Of a stretch of DNA of 64,000 nucleotides, positions 35,692 to 45,324 are shown in pieces. Position 1 is the stretch's first letter. The number at the start of each line of letters is the position of its first letter. Source of the DNA: Phocaeicola sp. GTDB lineage: Bacteria; Bacteroidota; Bacteroidia; Bacteroidales; Bacteroidaceae. The position numbers and the translations under genes are program-made. Below the pieces are notes generated by a model. The model searched no databases, was not told the origin of the DNA, and saw nothing but the letters and a program-made list of their open reading frames with translations. The stretch lies in contig JAHHQU010000002.1 of the NCBI GenBank assembly GCA_020026225.1, positions 1 to 64,000 on the forward strand, given 5' to 3'.

Positions 35692-37767
35692 TTATTTAAC
35701 GACAATCTCATCTACGAATAAAACACCACCAAGTTCCTTGCTTGGCAATGCCTGATAATGGACGTAACGAGCTTTCGTTTTACCTTCCCATCCGAAATTC
35801 TTGAAAGCGATACCTCCATCACGAGATACCTTATTATCTATTTCGGCCAATTGGGTATATTCCTTATCATCTGCAGAGACAGAGATAATAATCTTTCCCG
35901 GCATAAAGACATCTGCTCCTGAAGCTTGCATGAAGTCAGCTCCAATAGACTTCACATCCATTTCTTTTTCCAAGTCAATGATTACATCAACCCCTTTCTT
36001 GGAAATGAAAGCCTGCCAGCATTTATCCTGGTAAGTCCAGTTTCCACGAATACCATCCGTCAAAGTAGCCTCACCGTTGGCTGGATAATTTGACCATGCA
36101 GCTGCCACATAACGCACCTTCTTATTCAAAGCCAAGTGCTGGATAGGAGCTTTCGATTCTTCGCGGTCACCAATCTGATTCTTCAAGTCAAAAGGATGAT
36201 ATCCTTTCTGCTTCAACTCCTCCACAATATTCAGAGCACGTTCTTTGAAATCCGGCCATGAACGATTTTCCTGCTTTGACCAAGCCACTTCAGCAATGGC
36301 AATCATACGAGGATAAAGCATGTATTCAGCATGTTCAGGAGTTGGAACATATTCTGTCCACAGATTGCCCTGTACCCCATGCATCAATCTTCTTTCTTCT
36401 ATGGTCAACGAATCAGGTATCGGATTATAGCTATATACTTTTTCCAAAGTACGATAACCTCCGATAGCTTCCGGCTGTGAAGATGGAGCATCCTGATAAG
36501 CATCCAAGTAACAGAATTCACCGGGAGTCATGATGGCATGGTGTCCCGCATGAATGGCCTTCAAGCCACCCTCCGTACCACGCCAAGACATAACAGTGGC
36601 GTTCGGAGCCAATCCACCTTCCAATATTTCATCCCATCCCAACAAATTACGGTCGTGTTCGTTCAAGAAACGTTCCATACGTTTGATGAGATAACTCTGC
36701 AGTTCTTCCACATTCTTCAGACCTTCTTTCTTCATGCGAGCCTGGCACTTCGGGCAGACTTTCCAAGCTCCCTTACCTGCTTCATCACCGCCGATATGAA
36801 TGTATTTTGACGGGAAAAGTTCCATCACTTCCAAAAGAACATTTTCCAAGAATTCAAAAGTCTTTTCATTACCTACACAGAAACTTCCCTGCTTATAAGG
36901 CTCATTGGTACATGACAGTTCTGGGTAGGCCGTAGTAACTTCCTCAGAGTGTCCCGGCATCTCGATTTCTGGAATGACGGTAATATAATGCTGAGCGGCA
37001 TAAGCCACGATTTCACGGATATCATCCTGGGTATAAAATCCCCCCTTTGCTCTCGGATCATTCTGTTCGCAATATTTACGGTCACCAAACCACCAAGGTT
37101 TCCATACAGCCGATGGACGCCAAGCGGCAAATTCAGTAAGTCGAGGGTATTTCTTTATTTCAATGCGCCAGCCGGCAGCATCGGTAAGATGCAAATGAAG
37201 ACGATTGATCTTGTAGTAAGCTAAGATATCAATCTGCTTTTTCACAAATTCCTTACTGAAAAAGTGACGAGACACATCCAACATCATACCACGATAATTG
37301 AAACGCGGCTCATCCTTAATTTCTACAGCAGGAATAGATTCGCCATCATCAGCCATCTGCAAAAGAGACTGCAAACCATAAAACAAGCCGGCACCAGACA
37401 AAGCTTCAATCTGCACTCCTTTTGAATTGGAACGCAACACATAACCTTCTGGTGAAGTGATTCCCTCCAACGTCTTGACCTGACGAAGAACGATCCCTTG
37501 ATCAGCAGTCTTTTCATCAGCCAACTGCAGTTTCAAAGGCGAAGCCTGCATATAAGCTCCCAATATCGCTCTGTCTTCTTCAGGAGCATCAATATAAAGT
37601 TTATCCGATGCGCTCAAGCGGAACGAACCTTTCTGCCAGACAACCTCCGATGGTATCGGAGTGATGTCCAAAGAACCTTCTTCAGGAGTAGAATCACATC
37701 CTGCCAATTGGGTGCCTGCCAAAACAAACGAAGCACCAAACATTACCTTTGATAACAAACTTGCCAT
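35692..37767 (-). CDS. GH20 beta-N-acetylhexosaminidase A (lipoprotein)
   Basis: A 691-residue lipoprotein (lipobox QLAGCDSTPEEG, acidic after Cys). Residues of about 30-150 form the GH20b-like N-terminal domain. The catalytic barrel follows with the Asp-Glu pair in YIHIGGDEAGKGAW. The C-terminal part is an F5/8-type (galactose-binding-like) module. GH20 removes terminal beta-GlcNAc or beta-GalNAc by substrate-assisted catalysis. The start at 37767 leaves 7 bases after the upstream stop; an ATG at 37794 would overlap that gene and weaken the signal peptide. Middle gene of three. Confidence 0.94.
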   Translation of the reverse strand: MASLLSKVMFGASFVLAGTQLAGCDSTPEEGSLDITPIPSEVVWQKGSFRLSASDKLYIDAPEEDRAILGAYMQASPLKLQLADEKTADQGIVLRQVKTLEGITSPEGYVLRSNSKGVQIEALSGAGLFYGLQSLLQMADDGESIPAVEIKDEPRFNYRGMMLDVSRHFFSKEFVKKQIDILAYYKINRLHLHLTDAAGWRIEIKKYPRLTEFAAWRPSAVWKPWWFGDRKYCEQNDPRAKGGFYTQDDIREIVAYAAQHYITVIPEIEMPGHSEEVTTAYPELSCTNEPYKQGSFCVGNEKTFEFLENVLLEVMELFPSKYIHIGGDEAGKGAWKVCPKCQARMKKEGLKNVEELQSYLIKRMERFLNEHDRNLLGWDEILEGGLAPNATVMSWRGTEGGLKAIHAGHHAIMTPGEFCYLDAYQDAPSSQPEAIGGYRTLEKVYSYNPIPDSLTIEERRLMHGVQGNLWTEYVPTPEHAEYMLYPRMIAIAEVAWSKQENRSWPDFKERALNIVEELKQKGYHPFDLKNQIGDREESKAPIQHLALNKKVRYVAAAWSNYPANGEATLTDGIRGNWTYQDKCWQAFISKKGVDVIIDLEKEMDVKSIGADFMQASGADVFMPGKIIISVSADDKEYTQLAEIDNKVSRDGGIAFKNFGWEGKTKARYVHYQALPSKELGGVLFVDEIVVK

Positions 37768-37774
37768 AGTACAA

Positions 37775-40105
37775 TCAATACAAAGAAATTTCATCTACAA
37801 ACAAGAATCCTACGCCACCATGGCCTTGATGCCATGCAGGAATAGTACGTTCGCTCAAAGCTTTCACTTTTACATAACGTGTCTTAACAGGAGTGAACTT
37901 CAACTCATGGGTATAAATCTGGTTCGGATCTGTTTCCTTCATCACAGGATAAGATTCAGAAGCAACTTCCTTAAAGGTCTTGTTATCATCCGATACCAAA
38001 ACAGTAATGCCACGGGCATCAAATACCCAATCTCCTTTTTCTACGCAAGTATTCAAAACCATAGAAGAAATTTCAGTGGGCTCCAACAAATCAATGACCG
38101 CTTCCATATCATTGCCATTGAATGCAATCCAACGACCTGTCTTATAGTTGTGATTTCCTTTCATACCATCATTCAAGACTGAAGCACCCTCAAATTTATA
38201 CTGTTCATTAATCGGCTGCAACATGGTTATCGGCTTCATAGAAGATTTGCTGAAATCAATCACATCCTTAGTGATGCGTGTTGCACCTTCTGGACGAATA
38301 GCAACGGTACGCAATACAACCGGTTTGTCAATCTGGATAGGACCAGAATATTTCTGTGACTGAGCCGTAGGTTCAGAACCGTCCAAGGTATAATAAATCG
38401 GAGAATTGTCGATAGTGCTAGCTTTAGCCTCCATGATTCCCTTTTCAGTATTCGGAGTAAGTTTCAGATTTACGTCATAAATATGAGTTGCATAGTTCCA
38501 TCCCTTCAATTTATAGATTTCAATTAAACGAGGAACACGCTGCAAGAACTGTTCGTAATTCTTCTTGCTCTGTTCGCACCATTGAGTTTCACACAAAGCG
38601 GCGATACGAGGAAGAACCATGTACTGTACCTGACTGAATGTAGGCATATATTCTGTCCAAACATTCGCCTGAACACCAATGATATGTTTTTGCTCTTCCG
38701 CTGTCAAAGTTTTCGGCATAGGGTTATAACTGTACACTCTTTCCATAGGCAAATACCCACCGATAGCCAAAGGTTCAGCATCCTTGTCGATAGCCTGATA
38801 GTAGTCAAAATAGACATAAGTATTCGGCGTCATTACCACGTCGTGATTCAAACGAGCCGCTTCAATACCACCAGCTTCGCCACGCCAAGACATTACAGTC
38901 GCATTCGGAGCCAGACCTCCTTCAAGTGTTTCATCCCAGCCTATCATCTGACGGCCTTTAGAATTCAAGAATTCTTCTGCAGCATGAATCACGTAACTCT
39001 GCAAACGCTCTTCCTTGGTATGTTTCTTATCCGACTTCAAGCCCAGCGCTTTAATACGAGCCTGACATTTCGGACAAGTCGCCCATTGAGTCTTCGGACA
39101 TTCATCACCACCTACATGAATATAAGTGGAAGGGAAAATGCCTATAATCTCGTCCAAGACGTCTCTTACAAACTGAATAGCCTTATCATTACCCGCACAA
39201 AGCACATTGTCTGAAATGCCCCATTGAGTCCACACTTCATACGGACCGCCTGTACAGCCAAATTCAGGATATGCAGACAAAGCAGCCTGCATGTGTCCAG
39301 GAAGGTCTATTTCCGGAACTACAGTGATATAACGTTCAGCAGCATAAGCTACAATTTCTTTTGCTTGTTTTTGAGTATAGAAACCACCGTAAGGAATACC
39401 GTCATATTTACCTGAGTTATGACCGATTACCGTTTCCTTACGCTTAGAACCGATTTCGGTCAGTTTAGGATATTTCTTGATTTCAATACGCCAGCCTTGG
39501 TCTTCTGAAAGATGCCAGTGAAAACGGTTCACATTATGCAAAGCTAACATATCAATATAAGTCTTGATTTCATCCATAGTAAAGAAGTGTCGACCTACAT
39601 CCAACATCATACCACGATAACTGAAACGAGGTTTGTCTGCTATTTCCACTGCAGGAAGTTCCACATCCGTTCCCTGAGAAACAGCTATTGATTTACGGAG
39701 AGTCTGGATTCCATAAAAGACTCCGGCTTCCGACGGTGCACTGATGGTAACCTGGTCACCGGTAACTTTCAAGAGATAAGCTTCAGGATTTTCCTCCGAT
39801 AGTCCCAAGGACAAAACGATTTTTCCTTTCGCTCCCTCCCCTTCTTTGACATTCAATTCGATACCAGTCTGTTCTTTGATGTAGCCAGCCAAGAATTCAG
39901 CATTCTTCTTCATCATTTCATTTCCGGCCGGATAACATACCGATACGCCATTCTTCAATAAGAATGCTGTCTGATGAGCAGAAGAGATTTCCAACGGAGA
40001 CGGTACGATCTGATAATCAGCCACTGCCGTTTGATGAGTGCAGGATGCAGCCAGCAAACCAGCCAACGACATTCCTAACAACATGTTTTTAGAAAAAGGA
40101 TTCAT
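37775..40105 (-). CDS. GH20 beta-N-acetylhexosaminidase B (lipoprotein)
   Basis: A 776-residue lipoprotein with lipobox LLAASCTHQ. It has a GH20b domain, then the barrel with the catalytic pair in YIHVGGDECPKTQWATC. Next comes a chitobiase-type C-terminal Ig-like domain (IYYTLDGSEPTAQSQKYSG) and an F5/8-like module at the end. It is the first gene of the operon and similar in plan to the neighbouring GH20. Two GH20 paralogues side by side suggest different preferred linkages or sugars (GlcNAc versus GalNAc). Secreted or surface-anchored action on host or dietary glycans is likely. Confidence 0.95.
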   Translation of the reverse strand: MNPFSKNMLLGMSLAGLLAASCTHQTAVADYQIVPSPLEISSAHQTAFLLKNGVSVCYPAGNEMMKKNAEFLAGYIKEQTGIELNVKEGEGAKGKIVLSLGLSEENPEAYLLKVTGDQVTISAPSEAGVFYGIQTLRKSIAVSQGTDVELPAVEIADKPRFSYRGMMLDVGRHFFTMDEIKTYIDMLALHNVNRFHWHLSEDQGWRIEIKKYPKLTEIGSKRKETVIGHNSGKYDGIPYGGFYTQKQAKEIVAYAAERYITVVPEIDLPGHMQAALSAYPEFGCTGGPYEVWTQWGISDNVLCAGNDKAIQFVRDVLDEIIGIFPSTYIHVGGDECPKTQWATCPKCQARIKALGLKSDKKHTKEERLQSYVIHAAEEFLNSKGRQMIGWDETLEGGLAPNATVMSWRGEAGGIEAARLNHDVVMTPNTYVYFDYYQAIDKDAEPLAIGGYLPMERVYSYNPMPKTLTAEEQKHIIGVQANVWTEYMPTFSQVQYMVLPRIAALCETQWCEQSKKNYEQFLQRVPRLIEIYKLKGWNYATHIYDVNLKLTPNTEKGIMEAKASTIDNSPIYYTLDGSEPTAQSQKYSGPIQIDKPVVLRTVAIRPEGATRITKDVIDFSKSSMKPITMLQPINEQYKFEGASVLNDGMKGNHNYKTGRWIAFNGNDMEAVIDLLEPTEISSMVLNTCVEKGDWVFDARGITVLVSDDNKTFKEVASESYPVMKETDPNQIYTHELKFTPVKTRYVKVKALSERTIPAWHQGHGGVGFLFVDEISLY

Positions 40106-40444
40106 AAATGTATCTGTTTAAAAATTAAAAATTCAACGGTAAGATATCCCCATTACCCCTCTTTTCAGTCTCCTTCCACGCATGTTCATAGCAAGTTCAA
40201 GACTTCCAATCCGGTTCAAAGAATATAGTATTCCATTTTACGAAGTAAAAATAAGTAAAATCTTTTAAACTAAAAAATAGAGATTCATTTTCCACCCAAC
40301 CGGCTTTGTAAAAGAACTCCTCAAAATCCGAAGAATTGGCATTAAAAGTATCAAAAAAAAGACATTTTTCGCAACAATTTCTACAAGAGGTCGAATCTTT
40401 CTTCGTATCTTTAACCACAAAATTAATTTTACTCAAAACCTACT
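40106..40444. other. Divergent noncoding region between GH20 and transglutaminase genes
   Basis: About 340 bases. TATCTTTA at 40406..40413 (one off the -7 consensus) may drive the plus-strand gene. I see no -7 box for the GH20 operon, which would fit control by an activator. A 79-codon minus-strand frame here covers that promoter and looks non-coding. Confidence 0.45.
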
Positions 40445-43081
40445 ATGATTAAAAAGTTTATTTTTGCCGCTTGTTTAGCAAGTGCATTCAGCTTTTGGGG
40501 ATGTTCTTCAGATCATTTCATAAAAGAAGCTGATTTCCGTACAAAAGTCGAAAATGATTTCCAGGACAAGCAACAAGTGCTGTCTCATGGAGACCTTTTC
40601 TCTGTGTTTAACCAAAAATTGACTGTCGAAGAACAGGAAGCTTTGAAGTTTCTTTACGCTTACATGCCATTGACAGACATTGCAGACTATTCAGGGGAGT
40701 TTTTCTTGAACAACGTCCGTCTCTCTTTGGCTACACGCAAAGAATCCACTTGGGGCAAGAATATTCCAGACCTCATATTCCGTCACTTCGTATTGCCTAT
40801 CCGTATCAACAATGAAAATATGGACAACTCTCGTGAAGTTTTCAGCAAGGAACTTTGGGAGCGTGTAAAAAATCTTTCCATGCACGATGCGGTATTGGAA
40901 GTCAATCATTGGTGCCATGAAAAAGTGGTTTATACCCCATCCGACAATCGTACCAGTGCCCCTTTGGCATCTGTAAGAACAGCTTATGGACGTTGCGGTG
41001 AAGAATCAACCTTCTTAGTAGCTGCCTTGCGTGCAGTTGGCATTCCAGCACGTCAGGTATATACTCCACGTTGGGCACATACAGACGACAATCATGCATG
41101 GGTAGAAGCATGGGTAGACGGCAAATGGTTCTTCTTAGGTGCCTGCGAACCTGAACCAGTTCTTAACCTAGGTTGGTTCAACGCCCCTGCAAGCCGTGGT
41201 ATGCTGATGCATACAAAGGTTTTCGGAGCATACAACGGTCCTGAGGACGTTATGCAACAAACAGCCAACTATACAGAAATCAACATCATTGACAATTATG
41301 CAAAGAGTGCCAACTCCACCATCACTGTCACCGACGAGAAAGGACGTCCAATCGTAAATACCAATATCGAATTCAAAGTTTACAACTACGCAGAATTCTT
41401 TACTGTTTCTCGCAAAAACACCGATGGTAAAGGTCAAGCTACATTGAAATCTGGCTTGGGCGACATGTTGGTAGTTGCAAGCGATAAAGATAAATTCGGC
41501 TATACCAAAGTGTCATTTGGCAAAGATGCAGAAAAGACCATCGTATTGAACCACCAGTCAGGCGAAGTATTCTCAGAAGCTTTGGATATGATTCCTCCTG
41601 TAGAAAACTTAAATGCTCCTGAAGTCACCAAAGAGCAGCGTGCGGAAAATACACGTCGCATGAGCGAAGAAGATGCTATCCGTAATGCATACGTAGCAAG
41701 TTTCCCAACCGCAGAAAAGGCTGAAGCATTCGGCAAAGAATTGAATTTGGATGCTCAAAAGGTAGCTACCTTCATCGTCAAATCACGAGGCAATTATGCC
41801 GACATCATGCAATTCTTGAAAAATGCAGTTGCGAAGAACAAAGGAGAACGTGCTTTGGCTCTTTTAGGTACAGTAACAGACAAAGACTTGAGAGACACTC
41901 CATGCAATGTTTTGGAAGACCACTTGTACAATACGCCAGACGATGCAGATGTAGAAAAAGTTTTGGCTCCACGCATCGCATTGGAACTGCTTACTCCTTA
42001 CCGTTCATTCTTCCAAAAGAACATCCCTGCCGACTTGGCCGAACTGTTCAAGAAGAATCCGCAGAACTTGGTAGAATGGTGTAAAAAGAACTTGTCCGTT
42101 CGCGATGATTTGAATACTGGTTCAACATTCACTTCACCGGAAGGAACTTGGAAAAGCCGCGTAATCGATCAAAAATCACGTGACATCTTCTTCGTTGCCG
42201 TAGCCAGAAGCTTGAACATTGAAGCATGGCAAGATCAAGTAAACAACAACATTTACTACATGGCCAACAATGAACGCGTTCAAGTTAAGTTTGAAGCTGC
42301 TGAAGCTGCGATAAGCAAACCGTCAGAAGGCACGTTGAAATTGACCTATAAACCCATCCAACGCTTGAGCGATCCTAAATACTATTCTCACTTCAGTATC
42401 TCGAAGTTTGAGAACGGTACATTCCATTTGTTGAGCTATCCAGAAGGTTCTACTTGGAATTCAATCTTCAAAAAAGGAACTCCTATTGAAGCAGGTTACT
42501 ACATGTTAGTATCTGGTAGCCGTATGGCAAATGGCGGTGTATTGAGCAACATCAGTTTCTTCAATGTCACAGAAGGAGAAACAACAACTCTCGACCTGGT
42601 GATGAGAGAAAATGCAAAAGATATTCAGGTTATCGGACAATTCAACTCTGAACTGACTTATTTTGACGTTAAACAGAATAAAGAAACATCAGTGTTGAAT
42701 ACAACCGGAAGAGGCTATTATGTAGTTGCAGTCTTAGGTGTAAACCAAGAACCTACCAACCATGCCTTGAAAGACATTGAAGTGAAAAAAGCAGATTTCG
42801 AAAAGTGGGGACGCAAGATGATCTTACTCTTCACCGACAAAGAATCATATGCTAAGTTTGACAGCAAACACTTCCCGAATTTGCCTTCAACTATCACCTA
42901 CGGCATTGATACCGATGGTAAGATCCGTAAGGAGATAGTTGAAAACATGAAACTGACTAAAGGCGGTCAATTGCCAGTAGTGATTATCGGTGACACATTC
43001 AATCGAATCGTCTTCGAATCACATGGTTACACCATTGGATTAGGAGAACAGATGATTCACGTTATTCATGGTCTGAAATAG
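40445..43081 (+). CDS. Transglutaminase-fold lipoprotein
   Basis: An 878-residue lipoprotein (lipobox SFWGCSSDHF). A transglutaminase-like papain fold lies at about residues 150-250, with Cys184 in YGRCGEESTFL and His217 in DNHAWVEAW. The third residue is not a normal Asp: the expected position reads LGACEPE. Later come a carboxypeptidase-regulatory-like domain (ITVTDEKGRPIVNTNIEF) and a long C-terminal half of mixed beta and helical structure without clear family. Such proteins in Bacteroides may cut or transfer on peptides, but function is unproven. It is divergent from the GH20 operon and its 3' end overlaps cutC by 20 bases. Confidence 0.85.
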   Translation: MIKKFIFAACLASAFSFWGCSSDHFIKEADFRTKVENDFQDKQQVLSHGDLFSVFNQKLTVEEQEALKFLYAYMPLTDIADYSGEFFLNNVRLSLATRKESTWGKNIPDLIFRHFVLPIRINNENMDNSREVFSKELWERVKNLSMHDAVLEVNHWCHEKVVYTPSDNRTSAPLASVRTAYGRCGEESTFLVAALRAVGIPARQVYTPRWAHTDDNHAWVEAWVDGKWFFLGACEPEPVLNLGWFNAPASRGMLMHTKVFGAYNGPEDVMQQTANYTEINIIDNYAKSANSTITVTDEKGRPIVNTNIEFKVYNYAEFFTVSRKNTDGKGQATLKSGLGDMLVVASDKDKFGYTKVSFGKDAEKTIVLNHQSGEVFSEALDMIPPVENLNAPEVTKEQRAENTRRMSEEDAIRNAYVASFPTAEKAEAFGKELNLDAQKVATFIVKSRGNYADIMQFLKNAVAKNKGERALALLGTVTDKDLRDTPCNVLEDHLYNTPDDADVEKVLAPRIALELLTPYRSFFQKNIPADLAELFKKNPQNLVEWCKKNLSVRDDLNTGSTFTSPEGTWKSRVIDQKSRDIFFVAVARSLNIEAWQDQVNNNIYYMANNERVQVKFEAAEAAISKPSEGTLKLTYKPIQRLSDPKYYSHFSISKFENGTFHLLSYPEGSTWNSIFKKGTPIEAGYYMLVSGSRMANGGVLSNISFFNVTEGETTTLDLVMRENAKDIQVIGQFNSELTYFDVKQNKETSVLNTTGRGYYVVAVLGVNQEPTNHALKDIEVKKADFEKWGRKMILLFTDKESYAKFDSKHFPNLPSTITYGIDTDGKIRKEIVENMKLTKGGQLPVVIIGDTFNRIVFESHGYTIGLGEQMIHVIHGLK

Positions 43082-43811
43082 AAAGAATCGTCTTTCTAAC
43101 ACGTGAAGCCGTGGTAACGGGATGAACATATTCATCTATTTGAACTGAACCTCCCATAGATAAAGCCGGATTGCGCAACTGCATCCGGCTTTCTTTATTT
43201 TCTCTTGCAGAGAAATGGAATTCAGAAGCACCGGTAATACGTGCCAATTCGGCAATATTGGATTCATTCACGCCACAGCCCGGCATAATGATGATGCGCC
43301 CCGCAGCCTGCTGAACCAATTCCGCCAAAAGAGCAGCACCTTTGATGGCTGCCGGCTGCTGACCGGATGTCAAGATACGGTCAACTCCCATCTCTATCAA
43401 AGTTTCCATCACACGCTTGGGATCTTTCACGTAATCAAAGGCACGGTGGAAAGTTACCGCCATTCCTTCGGAAGCCTTCATCAAACGTGTCATGGCAGGC
43501 ATATCCAATTCTCCGTCCGGTGTCAAACAACCGAATACAACTCCATCGGCACCAGCCTCACGAGCTGCACGGATATCTTCTTCCATAATATCCAGTTCCA
43601 AGGGCGAATATAAGAAATCACCTCCACGGGGACGGATAATCACATGCAAACGAATGTCAATCAGTTTACGAGCCAGCTTGATCTCACCCAAAGAAGGAGT
43701 GGTTCCTCCTTCTGGCATAGCAGCACACAACTCTACACGCTGAGCTCCACCTTCTTGTGCAGCCAGACAGCTTTCAGCAGAATTAGCACAGATTTCAAAT
43801 GTATACTTCAT
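43062..43811 (-). CDS. cutC: CutC family protein
   Basis: A 249-residue TIM-barrel protein with the family start FEICANSAESCLAAQEGGA and the blocks VIIRPRGGDFLYS, GADGVVFGCL, VTFHRAFDYV and RILTSGQQPAA. Called copper homeostasis protein; the biochemical role is not firmly known, and links to deoxyribose-phosphate aldolase-like folds exist. Typical length 245-250. Its 3' end overlaps the transglutaminase gene convergently by 20 bases. It lies 24 bases downstream of the tRNA-Arg terminator and has no clear promoter box. Confidence 0.93.
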   Translation of the reverse strand: MKYTFEICANSAESCLAAQEGGAQRVELCAAMPEGGTTPSLGEIKLARKLIDIRLHVIIRPRGGDFLYSPLELDIMEEDIRAAREAGADGVVFGCLTPDGELDMPAMTRLMKASEGMAVTFHRAFDYVKDPKRVMETLIEMGVDRILTSGQQPAAIKGAALLAELVQQAAGRIIIMPGCGVNESNIAELARITGASEFHFSARENKESRMQLRNPALSMGGSVQIDEYVHPVTTASRVRKTILSISDHE

Positions 43812-43835
43812 AATTTTAAATATAAGATATTTATT

Positions 43836-43898
43836 AAATAAAAAGGCACGGCAACTCGGTTAGCACGTAATATGTACCTACCGCGTCTCCGCGCCTTA
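43836..43898 (-). terminator. Terminator of the tRNA-Arg transcript
   Basis: On the minus strand AAGGCGCGG (43889..43897) pairs with CCGTGCCTT (43843..43851) with one G-T wobble, followed by a T run; the loop also has partial pairing. Confidence 0.7.
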
Positions 43899-43902
43899 TT
43901 AG

Positions 43903-43974
43903 TACGCCCGTGGGGAGTCGAACCCCAATCGATGGAACCGGAATCCATTATTCTATCCATTGAACTACGAGCGC
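43903..43974 (-). tRNA. tRNA-Arg (CCG)
   Basis: A 72-base tRNA: acceptor GCGCTCG pairing with CGGGCGT (two wobbles), anticodon loop ATTCCGGTT with anticodon CCG, and T arm GGGGTTCGACTCCCC. The CCA end is not encoded, as is usual in this group. Reads the arginine codon CGG. Confidence 0.95.
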
Positions 43975-44004
43975 ATATTCATGAAATTTCTTTCTGATGC
44001 AATG

Positions 44005-44036
44005 CAAAAATACAAATTAATCGTCAACAGTACCAA
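44005..44036 (-). promoter_or_regulatory. Promoter of tRNA-Arg
   Basis: TATTTTTG (44005..44012, minus) with TTG (44034..44036) 21 bp upstream. Confidence 0.6.
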
Positions 44037-44149
44037 TTTTCATGAAAAAAAATATCTCATCTTTTTTCACTCCCTGTCATCGTATCTATCACAATTCCAT
44101 CAATCAAGCTATATATATAGCATTTTGACAAAACAATATTTATTTTTAG

Positions 44150-44179
44150 TTGCATTATCACTTCAAATAATTAACTTTG
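44150..44179 (+). promoter_or_regulatory. Promoter of asnA
   Basis: TTG (44150..44152), 19 bp, then TAACTTTG (44172..44179); leader about 30 bases. Confidence 0.72.
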
Positions 44180-44213
44180 CCTTCATAAATTATATATAAA
44201 CAGATTTATCACC

Positions 44214-45254
44214 ATGAGTTACCTTATAAGACCCAGCCACTATCATGCTTTGTTAGACATGAAACAGACCGAGCTTGGGATCAAACAAATCAAAGAATTT
44301 TTCCAGCAGAACCTATCGTCCGAACTACGTCTACGTCGAGTTACAGCTCCTTTATTTGTCCTGAAGGGAACTGGTATCAACGATGATTTAAGCGGAGTGG
44401 AGCGCGCCGTTTCTTTCCCTATCAAAGACTTGGGCGACCAAAAAGCAGAGGTCGTACATTCTTTGGCCAAATGGAAACGCGTAACATTGGCCGATTATCA
44501 TATTGAACCGGGATATGGCATTTATACCGACATGAATGCCATCCGTGCCGATGAAGAATTGGGCAATCTCCATTCTTTATATGTCGACCAGTGGGATTGG
44601 GAACGAGTCATCACCCCCAATCAACGCACAGTTCATTTTTTAAAGGATATAGTAACCCGTATCTACTCTGCAATGTACCGTACAGAATACATGGTATGCG
44701 AAATGTATCCTCAAATCGAACCTTTTTTACCCAAGGAAATTCATTTCATCCATGCAGAGGAACTGCTACAACTCTATCCCCACAAGACAGCCAAGGAACG
44801 GGAAGACTTGATCACCAGAAAATATGGAGCAGTCTTTATCATAGGTATCGGAGGCCAATTAAGCAATGGTGAACCGCATGATTTACGAGCTCCTGACTAT
44901 GACGATTGGTCAACCATGGATCCATCTACCGGCTTACCGGGATTGAACGGTGACCTGCTGATCTGGAATGAAGTGCTGGATCGAGCTGTAGAACTCTCCT
45001 CTATGGGAATACGTGTAGACAAAGAGGCCATGCTTCGCCAACTGGAACTGACAAACCAAAAAGAACGTTTGCAGCTCTATTTCCATAAACGCATGATGAA
45101 CGACGAACTGCCTCTCTGCATCGGAGGAGGTATAGGACAGTCACGACTGTGTATGCTCTACCTGAAAAAAGCTCACATCGGAGAAATTCAAGCCAGCATC
45201 TGGCCTGAAGAGATGCGAAAAGAATGTAAAATGCTGGGCATCCCTCTGATATAA
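44214..45254 (+). CDS. asnA: Aspartate-ammonia ligase (asparagine synthetase A)
   Basis: A 346-residue class II tRNA-synthetase-like enzyme that makes asparagine from aspartate, ammonia and ATP. The AsnA signatures are present: GINDDLSGVERAVSF, ADYHIEPGYGIYTDMNAI, LHSLYVDQWDWE and the C-terminal GGGIGQSRLCML. Length is close to E. coli AsnA (330). Monocistronic, with a consensus promoter and an exceptionally long terminator hairpin shared with ung. Confidence 0.97.
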   Translation: MSYLIRPSHYHALLDMKQTELGIKQIKEFFQQNLSSELRLRRVTAPLFVLKGTGINDDLSGVERAVSFPIKDLGDQKAEVVHSLAKWKRVTLADYHIEPGYGIYTDMNAIRADEELGNLHSLYVDQWDWERVITPNQRTVHFLKDIVTRIYSAMYRTEYMVCEMYPQIEPFLPKEIHFIHAEELLQLYPHKTAKEREDLITRKYGAVFIIGIGGQLSNGEPHDLRAPDYDDWSTMDPSTGLPGLNGDLLIWNEVLDRAVELSSMGIRVDKEAMLRQLELTNQKERLQLYFHKRMMNDELPLCIGGGIGQSRLCMLYLKKAHIGEIQASIWPEEMRKECKMLGIPLI

Positions 45255-45323
45255 TATCATAATTTTCCCTCACCCTATTCTTCATTGAAGCCAAGAAAGG
45301 TAGGATGAGGGAAAATTATGATA
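45255..45323. terminator. Long bidirectional hairpin between asnA and ung
   Basis: A 23-bp stem with one mismatch: TATCATAATTTTCCCTCACC... (45255..45277) with its reverse complement (45301..45323). It begins immediately after the asnA stop and ends one base before the ung stop. The loop also has partial pairing (CTTC/GAAG). Confidence 0.8.
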
Positions 45324-45324
45324 C

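Noticed and set aside
40197..40436. 79-codon minus-strand frame upstream of the transglutaminase gene
   Set aside because: Lies over the likely promoter of the divergent gene, is rich in Phe and Cys without a pattern, and has no family match by eye.
43960..44199. 79-codon plus-strand frame overlapping tRNA-Arg and the asnA promoter
   Set aside because: Overlaps a clear tRNA and promoter boxes.
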